Source of the DNA: Deinococcus phoenicis
GTDB lineage: Bacteria > Deinococcota > Deinococci > Deinococcales > Deinococcaceae
Reading direction: 5' to 3'
Length of the DNA: 22,526 bases
NCBI RefSeq assembly: GCF_000599865.1
Contig: NZ_JHAC01000043.1
Span: forward strand, 1-22,526
Shown here: positions 6,062 to 14,490 of the stretch, in pieces
How the letters are laid out: each line of letters starts with the position of its first letter
How positions within the stretch are numbered: position 1 is the stretch's first letter
Program-made: the position numbers and the translations under genes
Notes under the pieces: generated by a model
Databases searched by the model: none
The model's input: the letters and a program-made list of their open reading frames with translations, nothing else
Told to the model about the DNA's origin: nothing

Positions 6062-6094
6062 GCGTGGAGGGCCGTTCTCCGGCCCGCTCCACGC
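6062..6094 (-). terminator. Hairpin, likely terminator of the KGG gene
   Basis: GCGTGGAG (6062-6069) pairs with CTCCACGC (6087-6094), with a further GGCC pairing inside after a two-base bulge. It stands 44 bases beyond the stop of the minus-strand KGG gene, so termination of that transcript is the simplest role. Confidence 0.5.
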
Positions 6095-6137
6095 GGCTGG
6101 ATAAGGTGCGGGGAAAGTCAAGCGGACCCCCTGGGCC

Positions 6138-6347
6138 TCAGCCCTCGCCGGTTCTCCGTGCGCTTCCCTTGTGAGCGGCTTGCCCACCCTTGCGGCCCGC
6201 CGCCCGCGCTTCTTCCGAGGTGAACTGGTGGGCGTTGCCGCTGCGGTGCGCTGCCTGTCCCCCCTGGCTGGCGATCTCGCGCTGCCGGACCGGGTCCATC
6301 GCCGCGAAGCCCCGCCGCTTGCTGCCGTTTCTGTTGGTCGCCGTCAT
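6138..6347 (-). CDS. KGG-motif (stress-induced, GsiB-like) small protein
   Basis: A 69-residue, very hydrophilic, basic protein. It has GFAAMDPVRQREIASQGGQAAH at about residues 13-34 and a second unit RKGGQAAHKGSARRTGEG at the end, which match the repeat motif of KGG (stress-induced bacterial acidophilic repeat) proteins. Such proteins are disordered, LEA-like and often induced by stress, drying or starvation. ATG 6347 has AAAGGAGG nine bases upstream, a strong site that decides between this frame and an overlapping longer open frame in another register. It is transcribed alone, with a hairpin downstream. A role in desiccation tolerance is inference from the family. Confidence 0.85.
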   Translation of the reverse strand: MTATNRNGSKRRGFAAMDPVRQREIASQGGQAAHRSGNAHQFTSEEARAAGRKGGQAAHKGSARRTGEG

Positions 6348-6654
6348 GAGCCGGCCTCCTTTTCATCGGTGATCTTGAACTGTTCCCATCAACTGCCCTG
6401 ACCCCCGGATTCTCGGGTCCAGCTCAACCGTGGCGCAGGAGAAAGCTGTGAATCTCTTCCCGCCTAAGCTGTTGCCCCTGCATGAATGCGATGAAGGAAG
6501 GTTTACCGGTTTCACATGTTTAGTGAGGTTAGCCAGACCTGTTGAACTCCCGGAAGTCACATCCACGGCACCGGTCGTGGGCCATCGCCGCCCTATCGAA
6601 GGTCCGGCAGAGCCGCCGGGACGCGGCGAGTAGGGGAGGGTTCATCCTCCGGCG
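6348..6654. other. Intergenic region between the KGG gene and the DUF1175 operon
   Basis: About 300 bases between divergent genes. I see no supported gene. Open frames on both strands (6363-6566 and 6430-6633) overlap each other, lack ribosome binding sites and have no family features. The part around 6440-6550 is lower in GC and probably holds the KGG promoter, but no clear -35/-10 pair could be fixed. A small hairpin is formed by CCCG and CGGG around 6402-6420. Confidence 0.5.
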
Positions 6655-6660
6655 CATACT
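6655..6660 (+). promoter_or_regulatory. Possible -10 box of a leaderless transcript
   Basis: CATACT is followed by six bases (GGGGGC) and the ATG of the DUF1175 gene, the spacing expected for Deinococcus leaderless mRNAs. No convincing -35 is seen. Confidence 0.45.
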
Positions 6661-6666
6661 GGGGGC

Positions 6667-7377
6667 ATGTTCGCCGCCCGTGCCCTCGTGCTGGCCGCAC
6701 TGCTGGCCGGGGGTGCCCTCGCGGCGAGCGCCGCCGACACCGACCGCGACGGGTACCCGGACGCGCTGGAACTCGTGGGGCTGGACCGCGCCGCTTTCGC
6801 GGACTGGTTCGCGGCCGTGGCAGAAAGCCAGTATTACGGGCTGGCTCCCGACTGGAAGGCAGCAGATCAGGACTGCGCGGGCCTGCTGCGCTACGCCTTC
6901 GTGAACGCCCTGGCGAAGCATGACGCGGCGTGGTGGGCCAAGTTCCGCTTTCTGCCGCGCCCCCGCCTGCCCGAGGTGCGGGGCTTTTCGTACCCCGCGC
7001 CGCTGGTGTCGCGCTCGGTGTTCCGGGTCGCGCCCGGTCCCTACCGCGCAGGCGACGTGGACGCCGGAAAGCTGGTAGGCCGCACCTCCGCCCGCTTCCT
7101 CGCCAACTTCTCGGCGGCGTTCGTGACGCGTGACCCGGCGCGGGCGCAGCGCGGCGACCTGCTGTTCTTCCTGCGGCCCACGCTGGGGGCCTATCACAGC
7201 ATGGTGTACCTGGGCGGCGGGCGTGCCGTGTACCACACCGGTGCGGGTCCCGGCGAGGGCGGCGAGGTGCGCCTGGTCACCCTCGCCACCCTGATGCGCC
7301 ACCCTGACCCGGCCTTTCACCCCACGCCGGGCAACCCGAACTTTCTGGGCGTGTACCGCTGGCAGATTCTGCGGTAG
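6667..7377 (+). CDS. DUF1175 (YfaT-like) secreted cysteine-peptidase-like protein
   Basis: A 236-residue protein with a signal peptide (about 1-22, alanine/leucine core). It then has a calcium-loop-like segment DTDRDGYPD at 24-32 and a domain with DCAGLLRYAF (Cys70), YHSMVYLG (His177) and a closing NPNFLGVYRWQIL. Cys70 in D-C-A-G-L-L and the later His resemble the catalytic Cys/His of NlpC/P60-type amidases, so a papain-like fold acting in the periplasm or cell wall is likely. DUF1175 proteins such as E. coli YfaT are encoded next to the alpha-2-macroglobulin YfaS, and the same pairing occurs here: the macroglobulin starts 61 bases downstream. The actual substrate is unknown. Confidence 0.82.
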   Translation: MFAARALVLAALLAGGALAASAADTDRDGYPDALELVGLDRAAFADWFAAVAESQYYGLAPDWKAADQDCAGLLRYAFVNALAKHDAAWWAKFRFLPRPRLPEVRGFSYPAPLVSRSVFRVAPGPYRAGDVDAGKLVGRTSARFLANFSAAFVTRDPARAQRGDLLFFLRPTLGAYHSMVYLGGGRAVYHTGAGPGEGGEVRLVTLATLMRHPDPAFHPTPGNPNFLGVYRWQILR

Positions 7378-7409
7378 CCCCGGTCTCGCCGGGCAGGGTA
7401 CGGCTGCGC

Positions 7410-7415
7410 TACGCT
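7410..7415 (+). promoter_or_regulatory. Possible internal -10 box before the macroglobulin gene
   Basis: TACGCT is followed by GGGGGCAC, matching the TANNNT-GGGGGC pattern seen before other starts here, but lies 23 bases upstream of ATG 7439, which has its own GGAGGA. It may give the macroglobulin a short-leader transcript besides read-through from the DUF1175 gene. Confidence 0.4.
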
Positions 7416-7438
7416 GGGGGCACATCTCTGGAGGATGC

Positions 7439-10400
7439 ATGAAGGGACCCCTTGCCCGCGCTGGTCTCCTCGCCGCCCTGCTCACCGTGGGCCTCGCGCC
7501 CGCCCAGCCCCCCGTCAGCCTGTACGGGGGTGTCTTTCGCCCCGGCCAGGCCGTGCGCGTCGGCGTGAATGCCCCGCCCCGCACGGCGCTGCGGCTGGAG
7601 CGCGTGACCGACCCGCTGGCGGTCTTCGGGGGTACGCCCGACCCGCACCAGCCCCACCTGCCCCCTGGTACGCCGACCACCCTGGTGCGGACACTCCGGA
7701 CGGGCGGCCAGAATTACGGCGATGTGAACGTGGGGCCACTTTCCGCCGGGCTGTACGTGCTGCGCGCAGGCCGTGCAGGCACGCTGATCCTGGTCAGCGA
7801 CCTCGGGCTGGTGGTGAAGCGTGACCGGAATGCGGCGCTGCTGTATGCCGCCGACCGGGGCAGCGGCGTCACCCGCGCGGCGCGGGTCTGGCGGCTGGGG
7901 CCGGCGGGCGGCTCGAACGCGCTCGCCAGCCCGGACGGCGTGGCGAAGTTCACGGCCCCGGCGCGGGACGGCGAGTTCTTCCTGGCCCGCTTCGGCAACC
8001 AGTGGGCGGTGTCGGGGGCGAACTGGAACAGCTACGCCGCGCCGAAGGTCCGGGGCTTCGTATACACCGACCGCCCGGTGTACCGCCCCGGCCAGCGGGT
8101 GGCCTTCAAGGGGGTCCTCCGCAGCGGGCAGACCCTGCGGCCCCTGGCGAAGCAGAGCGTGCGCGTCACGGTCTTCTCGCCCTTCGACGAGAGCGTCTTC
8201 CAGAAGACCCTGACCACCAACGGCTACGGCTCCTTCAGTGCCGATCTCGTTCTGCCGGCGGGGGCGAAGCTCGGGGAGTACCGCTTCGAGGTGCGGGCGT
8301 CCGGCGCGGGGGAACAGACCTCTGACGTGGGCGGCACCTTCGCGGTGGAGGCGTACCAGAAGCCCGAGTATGCCGTGACGGTCACGCCTGGCAAGGCGCG
8401 GGCCGTGCAGGGCGACAAGCTCAGCGTGCGGGTCAGCGCCCGCTACCTGTTCGGCGGGAACGTGGGGGGCGCACGCGTCACCTACAATGTCACCCGCGCG
8501 CCCTATTACCCGCCCGGCTTCGACACCGAGCAGGACCTGCCCCCCGACCCCGAGGGCCAGGAGTACGGCTCGGACCTGGTGGTGCGCGAGGAAACCCGCC
8601 TGAACGCGCGGGGCGACCTCGACCTCACCCTGCCGCTGGAGCGGGACGCGCAGGGCCGCCCGCTGAGTTACCGCATCGAGGCCGAGGTCGAGGACGAGTC
8701 GCGCCGGCCCGTGAGCGGCTTCGCGCGTGTCCTGGCCTTTCCCGCCAGCGTGAACGTCGAGGCCCGCACCGACGCCTACGTGTACGACGCCGGAAAGCCG
8801 ATTCAGGTCACCCTGGACACCCGGAATCTGGCGGGGGCCGGGCAGGCGGACCCGGTCACGCTCGATCTGGTGCGGCAGGAATGGGTAAAGATCCGGGGAG
8901 AGTACACCCTGCGCGAGACGCGGGTGGCGCGGACCACCACCCGCACGAATGCTCGGGGCGAGGGCGCCGCCACCCTCACGGCCCGGCGCGGCGGCGGCTA
9001 CCTGCTGCGCGCCACCGTGCGCGACGAGCGCGGGCGCGTCTCCACCTTCGAGAACTTCGCATGGGTGCTGAAGCCCGGGGAGGACTGGGGCTGGAATTAC
9101 CGTGACCTCACGCTGCGGCCCGACCAGCGTTCCTACGCGCCGGGCGACACCGCGACCGTGTTGATCGGCAATCCGCGTCCCGGCTCGCCCGTGCTGGTGA
9201 CGCTGGAGGGCGACCGGTTGCGGCGCTCGGCGGTGCTGCGCGGACGCGGCGCGGCCCTCACGTACACGTTCCGGGTGACGCCCGACATGGGCGGGGACGT
9301 GTTCGTGGCGGCGGCAGCCCTGGGGGACGGCAACTTCTACAGCAGTCAGGCGCGCGTGCGCGTGCCCGTCAGGGACGCGGAACTGAAGGTAGAGGTCACG
9401 CCCGGCCAGGCGAAGTACCGCCCCGGTCAGACGGGCCACCTCGCGGTGCAGGTGCGCGACGCGGCGGGACGCGGCGTGCCCGCCGAGCTGACCCTCGGCG
9501 TGGTGGACCAGGCCATCTATCTGGTTCGCCCCGACACCAGCACGCCGCTGCTGAGCGTCTTCCACGCGCCGCGCGAGAACGTGGTGGGCACGGATTCCAG
9601 CGTGAACTTCTACTTCGAGACGGGCCGCCTGCCCGCCCCCACCGCCGCGCGGAGCGAGGCCGCCTTCGGCCAGGGCAAGACCGGGGACGCCGCACAGACG
9701 GACGCGCCGCGTGAGGATTTCCGCGACACCATCCTGTGGGTGCCGAACCTCGTGACCGACGACCAGGGCCGCGCCGAACTCAGCGTGCGTTTTCCCGACA
9801 ACCTCACGACCTGGGTGACGACCGCGCGTGCCCAGACCGTCTCGGCGCGCTTCGGCCAGACCACCGCCACCACCCTGACGACGAAGGACGTGGTGGCCCG
9901 CCTGAGCGTGCCGCCCTTCCTGGTCCGTGGCGACACGGCCACGCTCGCGGGCGTGGTGAACAACACGTTGCCGCGCAGCGTGGGAGGCTTCGCCACGGCG
10001 CAGGTGCAGGGGCTGACGCCCCTCGGCGGAACCGTGTTCGGGCAGCCCGGTGCACCGATCAGCGTGCCGGCGGGCGGGCGTGTCCGGCAGGACTTCGCGG
10101 TGCGGGCCGACACCGCCGGGACCGCCCGCGTGACCTTCGGTGCGCGCACGCCGGGTGCGAGCGACAGCCTCCGGCTTCCCCTGCCCATCAAGGCGCGCGG
10201 CTATGACGCGGCCCTCACGGCGGTCGGGGCGGCGGGCCAGAGCGTTCCGCTGCGCGTTCCCGCCGACGCCAACCTGACCACCGCCCGGCTGCGCGTCTTC
10301 GTGACGCCGTCCCTGCTCGACGCCGTTGCGCCCGCCCTGGAGTACCTGGTGGGGTACCCCTACGGCTGCACCGAGCAGACCATGAGCCGCTTCCTGCCCG

Positions 10401-11836
10401 CCCTGCTCGCCCGCGAGGCGCTGGGACCCGGGGCCATCCCCGCCGGGGTGCGCCGCGATCTCCCCAAGATCACCGACCTGGGCCTCGCACGCCTCTCCAA
10501 CTTCCAGCACGACGACGGTGGCTGGGGCTTCTGGCAGTACGACGCCAGCACCCTGGAGATGACCGCCTACGTCACGCGCGGCCTGCTGCGTGCCCGGCAG
10601 CTCGGGGTGAAGGTGGACAACCGCGTCCTCGACCGCGCCCTGGTGTACCTCGCGCGCCACGTGAAGGACGGGAAGGAACCGCAGGGCGCGCGTGCCACAG
10701 CTTACCGCGCCCTGGCGGAGGCAGGCCGCGCCGACCCCGCCCCACTCGCCGCCTTCGCCCGCCGCACGGACCTCGCGCCCTATGCGCTGGCACACCTGGC
10801 GCTGGCCCTGGAGCGGACCGGGCAGGCCCAGGCGGCGCGCGACCTGCTCGACCGGCTCAAGGCGCGGCGGGTGGGCGTGCAGAACGGTGCCCTGGTCCGC
10901 TGGGACGCCCCGAGGCACGGCGACTGGCTGTGGTACTGGGAGGACAACGGCATCCAGACGACCGCCGCCGCCCTCGAAGCCCTCGCGCGGCTCGACCCCG
11001 AAAGTCCCCTCATCCCGCGCGCGAGCCAGTGGCTGCTCGCCAACCGCCGGGGACCGCGCTGGCTCAGCACCCAGGACACCACCAGCGTCGTGACCGTCGC
11101 CCTCGCGCTTAAGCAGAAGCCGGGCCAGAACCGCGCCGCCTCCAGCCGGGTCCACCTCAACGGCCAGCCGGTCGGGCAGGTCGCCGGAACCGCCGGACTC
11201 GACCTCACGGGGGCGGAACTGGCCGGCCTCACGCGCGGCGAGAACACGTTGCGTGTGGACGGTGCACGCGGCGCGTCCTTCGCGGCCGAACTGACCTTCG
11301 CCCGCGAACCCCGCACCCTGCCGGGCGACGCCTCACGCGGCTTCACGCTGGCCCGCACCTACCAGAAGCTCGACCCCGTGTGGGACGCGGCCAGGCAGCG
11401 CTACACCTTCCGGCGCACGCCGCTGCTGAAGGGCGGGCAGCTCCAGCCCGTCACGGTCGGTGACCTGCTTCTGGTCACGCTGACGGTCCGGCCCCAGCAC
11501 AACGGCGCGCGCTACGTCCTGGTCAGTGACCCCATCCCGGCGGGGATGCAGGCCCTCGACGACCGTTCCCTCGCCATCAGCGGTCTGGAGAACGGCGCGC
11601 AGGAGGACGACTGGTCGGCCTGGAATTTCTGGTACGCGGGGCGCGACCTGCTCGACGACCGGGTGGACCTCTACGCCGACTTCCTCAGCGGCACGCAGAA
11701 GATGACCTACGTGCTGCGCGCCCGCACCCCCGGCACCTTCACGGCCCTGCCCACCCACGCCTTCCTGATGTACGACCCGGACGTGCAGGGCTACGCGCCC
11801 GCCGCGACCCTCACGGTGCGGGACCGGGGGCAGTAG
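7439..11836 (+). CDS. Bacterial alpha-2-macroglobulin (YfaS type) with intact thioester
   Basis: A 1465-residue secreted protease inhibitor, close to the usual length of about 1500. Order: signal peptide (1-about 22, no lipobox cysteine, so probably soluble rather than a lipoprotein); MG domains, with the MG2 signature FVYTDRPVYRPGQRVAF at about 207-223; bait-region domain with GVVDQAIYLV near 688; a glycine/alanine/charged linker about 735-760 that is the likely bait; the A2M domain (DTILWVPNLVTDDQGRAELS) near 763; thioester YGCTEQ with Cys977 and Gln980; the alpha-toroid with GGWGFW near 1027; C-terminal MG domains. Cleavage of the bait by a foreign protease lets the thioester trap it. ATG 7439 is preferred to ATG 7435, which is in another frame. 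Second gene of the operon, two bases before the zinc peptidase gene. Confidence 0.95.
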   Translation: MKGPLARAGLLAALLTVGLAPAQPPVSLYGGVFRPGQAVRVGVNAPPRTALRLERVTDPLAVFGGTPDPHQPHLPPGTPTTLVRTLRTGGQNYGDVNVGPLSAGLYVLRAGRAGTLILVSDLGLVVKRDRNAALLYAADRGSGVTRAARVWRLGPAGGSNALASPDGVAKFTAPARDGEFFLARFGNQWAVSGANWNSYAAPKVRGFVYTDRPVYRPGQRVAFKGVLRSGQTLRPLAKQSVRVTVFSPFDESVFQKTLTTNGYGSFSADLVLPAGAKLGEYRFEVRASGAGEQTSDVGGTFAVEAYQKPEYAVTVTPGKARAVQGDKLSVRVSARYLFGGNVGGARVTYNVTRAPYYPPGFDTEQDLPPDPEGQEYGSDLVVREETRLNARGDLDLTLPLERDAQGRPLSYRIEAEVEDESRRPVSGFARVLAFPASVNVEARTDAYVYDAGKPIQVTLDTRNLAGAGQADPVTLDLVRQEWVKIRGEYTLRETRVARTTTRTNARGEGAATLTARRGGGYLLRATVRDERGRVSTFENFAWVLKPGEDWGWNYRDLTLRPDQRSYAPGDTATVLIGNPRPGSPVLVTLEGDRLRRSAVLRGRGAALTYTFRVTPDMGGDVFVAAAALGDGNFYSSQARVRVPVRDAELKVEVTPGQAKYRPGQTGHLAVQVRDAAGRGVPAELTLGVVDQAIYLVRPDTSTPLLSVFHAPRENVVGTDSSVNFYFETGRLPAPTAARSEAAFGQGKTGDAAQTDAPREDFRDTILWVPNLVTDDQGRAELSVRFPDNLTTWVTTARAQTVSARFGQTTATTLTTKDVVARLSVPPFLVRGDTATLAGVVNNTLPRSVGGFATAQVQGLTPLGGTVFGQPGAPISVPAGGRVRQDFAVRADTAGTARVTFGARTPGASDSLRLPLPIKARGYDAALTAVGAAGQSVPLRVPADANLTTARLRVFVTPSLLDAVAPALEYLVGYPYGCTEQTMSRFLPALLAREALGPGAIPAGVRRDLPKITDLGLARLSNFQHDDGGWGFWQYDASTLEMTAYVTRGLLRARQLGVKVDNRVLDRALVYLARHVKDGKEPQGARATAYRALAEAGRADPAPLAAFARRTDLAPYALAHLALALERTGQAQAARDLLDRLKARRVGVQNGALVRWDAPRHGDWLWYWEDNGIQTTAAALEALARLDPESPLIPRASQWLLANRRGPRWLSTQDTTSVVTVALALKQKPGQNRAASSRVHLNGQPVGQVAGTAGLDLTGAELAGLTRGENTLRVDGARGASFAAELTFAREPRTLPGDASRGFTLARTYQKLDPVWDAARQRYTFRRTPLLKGGQLQPVTVGDLLLVTLTVRPQHNGARYVLVSDPIPAGMQALDDRSLAISGLENGAQEDDWSAWNFWYAGRDLLDDRVDLYADFLSGTQKMTYVLRARTPGTFTALPTHAFLMYDPDVQGYAPAATLTVRDRGQ

Positions 11837-11838
11837 CG

Positions 11839-12429
11839 GTGCGCGGCCCGGCGGTCCTGCTCGCGCTGCTGCTGGGTGTTGCCGCCGCTCTCCCGGCGCG
11901 GGCAGGGCCGCTCGGCGTGACCCTGAGCGACCCGCGCGACCGCGCCCACCTGTCCGCCCTGTACGGGGCATGGCGGGAAGCCGGGCGCGACCTGCGGGAC
12001 CTGGGCCTGACCCTGCCGGGGGTGCGTCTGGAGGCCGCGAGCAGTGCCGACGACTTTGCCCGCCGCACGGGTGAGCCGTGGTTTGTCGCCGCGACCACCC
12101 GGAACGGCGTCATTCATACGCAACGGCTCGGCGCGCTCGCCGCCGCGAACAGGCTCCGCTTCACCGTGCGCCACGAGGCCTTTCACGCCGCCCAGCCGCG
12201 CGCCCTCCCCCGCTGGCTGGCCGAGGGCCTCGCCCGCCTCTTCAGCGGGGAGGCTGCACGCGACCCCCAGACCGCCACCGGGCTGGAGCACGTGCCGGAG
12301 GCGAAGCTCAATACCTTGCTCGCCCTGCGGAACGAGTCGGGCCTGACAGCGGCGTACCGCGAGGCCACCCGCCGGGCGCGGCGGCTCGTGGCGGCGCGCG
12401 GCTGGGCGGGCGTCCTGCGCCTGAACTGA
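11839..12429 (+). CDS. Secreted HEXXH zinc metallopeptidase-like protein
   Basis: A 196-residue protein starting at GTG 11839, two bases after the macroglobulin stop, so almost certainly cotranslated with it. It has a signal peptide (about 1-22, AXA site near ARA) and a mature part with RHEAFHAAQ (His112, Glu113, His116) followed by WLAEGLARLF, in which Glu129 is placed as the third zinc ligand of a gluzincin (peptidase MA-like clan). The short domain without an obvious propeptide resembles peptidase_MA_2-type proteins. A possible role is processing of the macroglobulin or of proteins bound by it, but this is inference from adjacency. A strong hairpin ends the operon. Confidence 0.75.
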   Translation: MRGPAVLLALLLGVAAALPARAGPLGVTLSDPRDRAHLSALYGAWREAGRDLRDLGLTLPGVRLEAASSADDFARRTGEPWFVAATTRNGVIHTQRLGALAAANRLRFTVRHEAFHAAQPRALPRWLAEGLARLFSGEAARDPQTATGLEHVPEAKLNTLLALRNESGLTAAYREATRRARRLVAARGWAGVLRLN

Positions 12430-12438
12430 GCGCCGCAG

Positions 12439-12479
12439 GCAGGAGGGGAACCGTTGATTACCTTCGGTTCCCCTCCTGC
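12439..12479. terminator. Bidirectional terminator between convergent genes
   Basis: A perfect 15-bp stem (GCAGGAGGGGAACCG at 12439-12453 with 12465-12479) has an 11-base loop. It lies between the macroglobulin operon and the convergent serine protease gene and can end both transcripts. Confidence 0.9.
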
Positions 12480-12493
12480 GCGGTTCTCCGGTG

Positions 12494-14206
12494 TCAGCGC
12501 TGCGTCTGGATGTCCTTCCTGACGTCGCTGCCGGAAGGGACCGTCGCCTGTGCGCTGCCGCTGTAGGTCTGGCCCGACACCTTGAGGGTGGCCTGCAACT
12601 CGTACGTTCCTGCCGGGAGGCCATTCAGGCTGTAGGGGACGGACCGCTGTCCGCTGGCCAGGGTGCCCGTGAAGGTCTTGGCCGCCACCTGCTGGCCCCC
12701 GAGCCGCGCCTGCACGTTCAGGGTGTAGGCGTTCCCCGTGGGCGGGGGCGTCGTGCCGGTCATGCTGGCCGCCCGGTTGACCGCCCCCAGGACATTCAGC
12801 ATGGCCCCGGCTCCGGTAGTCTTCGCACCCTCCTTTAGTGCCTGCCGGATCTGGCCGGCACTGAGGTCCGGGAAGGCGGCGCGCAGCAGGGCCGCCGTGC
12901 CGCTCACCTGTGGGGCGGCCTCGCTCGTCCCGGCCCGCAGCGTGTAGCTGCCGTTGGCGACCGGCGCGAGCGTGAGAATGTCGTAGGGGCTGCTCACGTA
13001 GCAGTTCGAGGTGCCGGTGCCCGCCTGCCCGCCCGGAGCCACCAGGTCCAGGCCCTTCTGCCCCGGCAGGGGGCGCGCGCTGAAGCAGGACAGCACGTTG
13101 TCGTCCCTGGACACGGCCCCCACCGCCAGCACGTTCGGGTCGCTGGCGGGATAGTACAGACCGGCGTTCGGCGTGTTGCCCGCCGCCGCCACCAGCACGA
13201 TGTCGGCATTGGCCGCGTCGCGGATGGCGCTGGCGAGGGCGGGGTCTGCCTGTGCCGGCCGCCCGTTCTGGCCCGCGAAGCCCAGGCTCATGTTGACGAC
13301 CCTGGCCTTCTCGCTGACGGCATAGCGCAGGCCCGCCACCAGGCTGGCGCTGGTGGCGCTGGAGCTGGAGCCGGCCACGCCGAACACCTTGACGGGAATC
13401 ACGGTGCCGCGCCAGGTCAGGCTGGCGAGGCCGGTCCCATTGTTGGTGTTGGCCGCGATCAGGCCCGCCGAACTGGTGCCGTGCCCCACGTCCCCCGCCG
13501 TGACCTCGCTGGGATCATCGTCGGTGCCCTGGCAGGTTTCTCCCACCAGCCGGGAGCAGAAGTCGAAGCCGGGCCGCAGCCGGCCGGCCAGCTCGGGATG
13601 ACTGCGGTCCACCCCGGTATCGAGGACCGCCGTCAGAGCGCCCGAAACGGACTTGCCGAGCGCCTCCAGCCGGTCCCAGCCCTCCGGCGCGCCAATGCGC
13701 AGCAGGTAATCCTGGTCGTAGGCCACGCCGCCGACCTTGACCCCGGGGCGGTTTCCCCCCGGAAAGCCCGGATCGTTGGGCGTGGAGAGCGCCTGATAGA
13801 TGAAGTTGGGCTGAACCCGCACCCCGGCCTCTGCCAGCCGCCGGGCAAAGGCCTCGTCCTGCTCGCCTGCGGGTGTGGCGGCCAGCTGGAGGTCCGTTCC
13901 CGGCACGGCCTGAAGCTGCACGCCGGAGAGGACACTCAGCGCCTGCGACCCCAGACTGGCCCCAGGTCCGGCCTCCACCAGCACCTCCCCGCGCACATGC
14001 GGCTGTTGCCATAGGGCACCGAGGTCCGCGCTGTCCAGCGAAGGCAGCGCCTGCGCCTCCAGCCCCGGGCTATCTGCCGACGTTGCCGCGCCGCTGGGCA
14101 ACAGGACGTTGCCGCTGATGGTGGAGGTAGACGGTCCGGGGGCCGAGGGTGAACCGCAGCCCACCAGCAGCGCGCCCAGCACAAGCAGCCCGACATGTTT
14201 TTTCAT
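12494..14206 (-). CDS. Subtilisin-family (S8) serine protease lipoprotein
   Basis: A 570-residue protein with a lipoprotein signal (LLVGC, Cys17), a proline/serine linker, an I9-like propeptide region (about 74-140) and a complete S8 catalytic domain: Asp196 in AVLDTGVD, His242 in GHGTSSAGLIAA, oxyanion Asn344 in AAAGN and Ser428 in GTSEAAP. Extra cysteines (C217, C225, C374, C402) may form disulfides. A C-terminal beta domain (about 490-570) looks like a secretion or binding module. It should be anchored at the cell surface and degrade or process extracellular proteins. CAGACT stands six bases before ATG 14206, so the mRNA may be leaderless. It lies directly downstream, on the same strand, of two small peptide genes but behind their terminator. 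Confidence 0.95.
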   Translation of the reverse strand: MKKHVGLLVLGALLVGCGSPSAPGPSTSTISGNVLLPSGAATSADSPGLEAQALPSLDSADLGALWQQPHVRGEVLVEAGPGASLGSQALSVLSGVQLQAVPGTDLQLAATPAGEQDEAFARRLAEAGVRVQPNFIYQALSTPNDPGFPGGNRPGVKVGGVAYDQDYLLRIGAPEGWDRLEALGKSVSGALTAVLDTGVDRSHPELAGRLRPGFDFCSRLVGETCQGTDDDPSEVTAGDVGHGTSSAGLIAANTNNGTGLASLTWRGTVIPVKVFGVAGSSSSATSASLVAGLRYAVSEKARVVNMSLGFAGQNGRPAQADPALASAIRDAANADIVLVAAAGNTPNAGLYYPASDPNVLAVGAVSRDDNVLSCFSARPLPGQKGLDLVAPGGQAGTGTSNCYVSSPYDILTLAPVANGSYTLRAGTSEAAPQVSGTAALLRAAFPDLSAGQIRQALKEGAKTTGAGAMLNVLGAVNRAASMTGTTPPPTGNAYTLNVQARLGGQQVAAKTFTGTLASGQRSVPYSLNGLPAGTYELQATLKVSGQTYSGSAQATVPSGSDVRKDIQTQR

Positions 14207-14212
14207 GTCCCC

Positions 14213-14218
14213 AGTCTG
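14213..14218 (-). promoter_or_regulatory. Possible -10 box of the S8 protease gene
   Basis: CAGACT on the minus strand is followed by GGGGAC and then ATG 14206, the same spacing as CATACT-GGGGGC-ATG before the DUF1175 gene. No ribosome binding site other than GGGG is present. Confidence 0.45.
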
Positions 14219-14436
14219 CGAGGTGCCGCGCCCCGGAGGGTCACCCCCACGTGAAGCGTTCGGTCATGCTGGCGTCAGACGGGGATCAGGCCATCAGGGA
14301 GGCGTCAGGGAAAGGCAGCTTCCGGGCGAATTCACCGGTCTCCGCTTTGTAGGACCTTTTCCGGACCGGGAAGGTGTGGTGCTGTGGTGTCCTATGCGTT
14401 GCCTGTCCCCCCTGAATCACGGCGCGGAAGGACCAA

Positions 14437-14474
14437 AAGGAAGGCGGCCGACCTGCGGTTGGGCCGCCTTCCTT
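14437..14474 (-). terminator. Rho-independent terminator of the small peptide genes
   Basis: A perfect 13-bp stem (14437-14449 with 14462-14474) has a 12-base loop. Read on the minus strand, the hairpin runs into TTCCTTTTGG, a T-rich tail, and begins 17 bases after the stop of the second peptide gene. Confidence 0.85.
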
Positions 14475-14490
14475 GAACCTGTTCTGTGCT

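Noticed and set aside
6118..6366. 82-codon frame overlapping the KGG gene on the same strand
   Set aside because: The other register has the KGG motifs and the strong AAAGGAGG at the right spacing.
6363..6633. Opposing open frames between the KGG gene and the DUF1175 gene
   Set aside because: They overlap each other on opposite strands, lack ribosome binding sites and show no coding bias.
6348..6666. Radiation/desiccation response motif (RDRM) upstream of the KGG gene
   Set aside because: No 17-bp palindrome resembling that motif could be found in this region.
7409..11155. Very long open frame on the minus strand (1248 codons)
   Set aside because: It is antisense to the macroglobulin gene, has no family motifs and results from high third-position GC.
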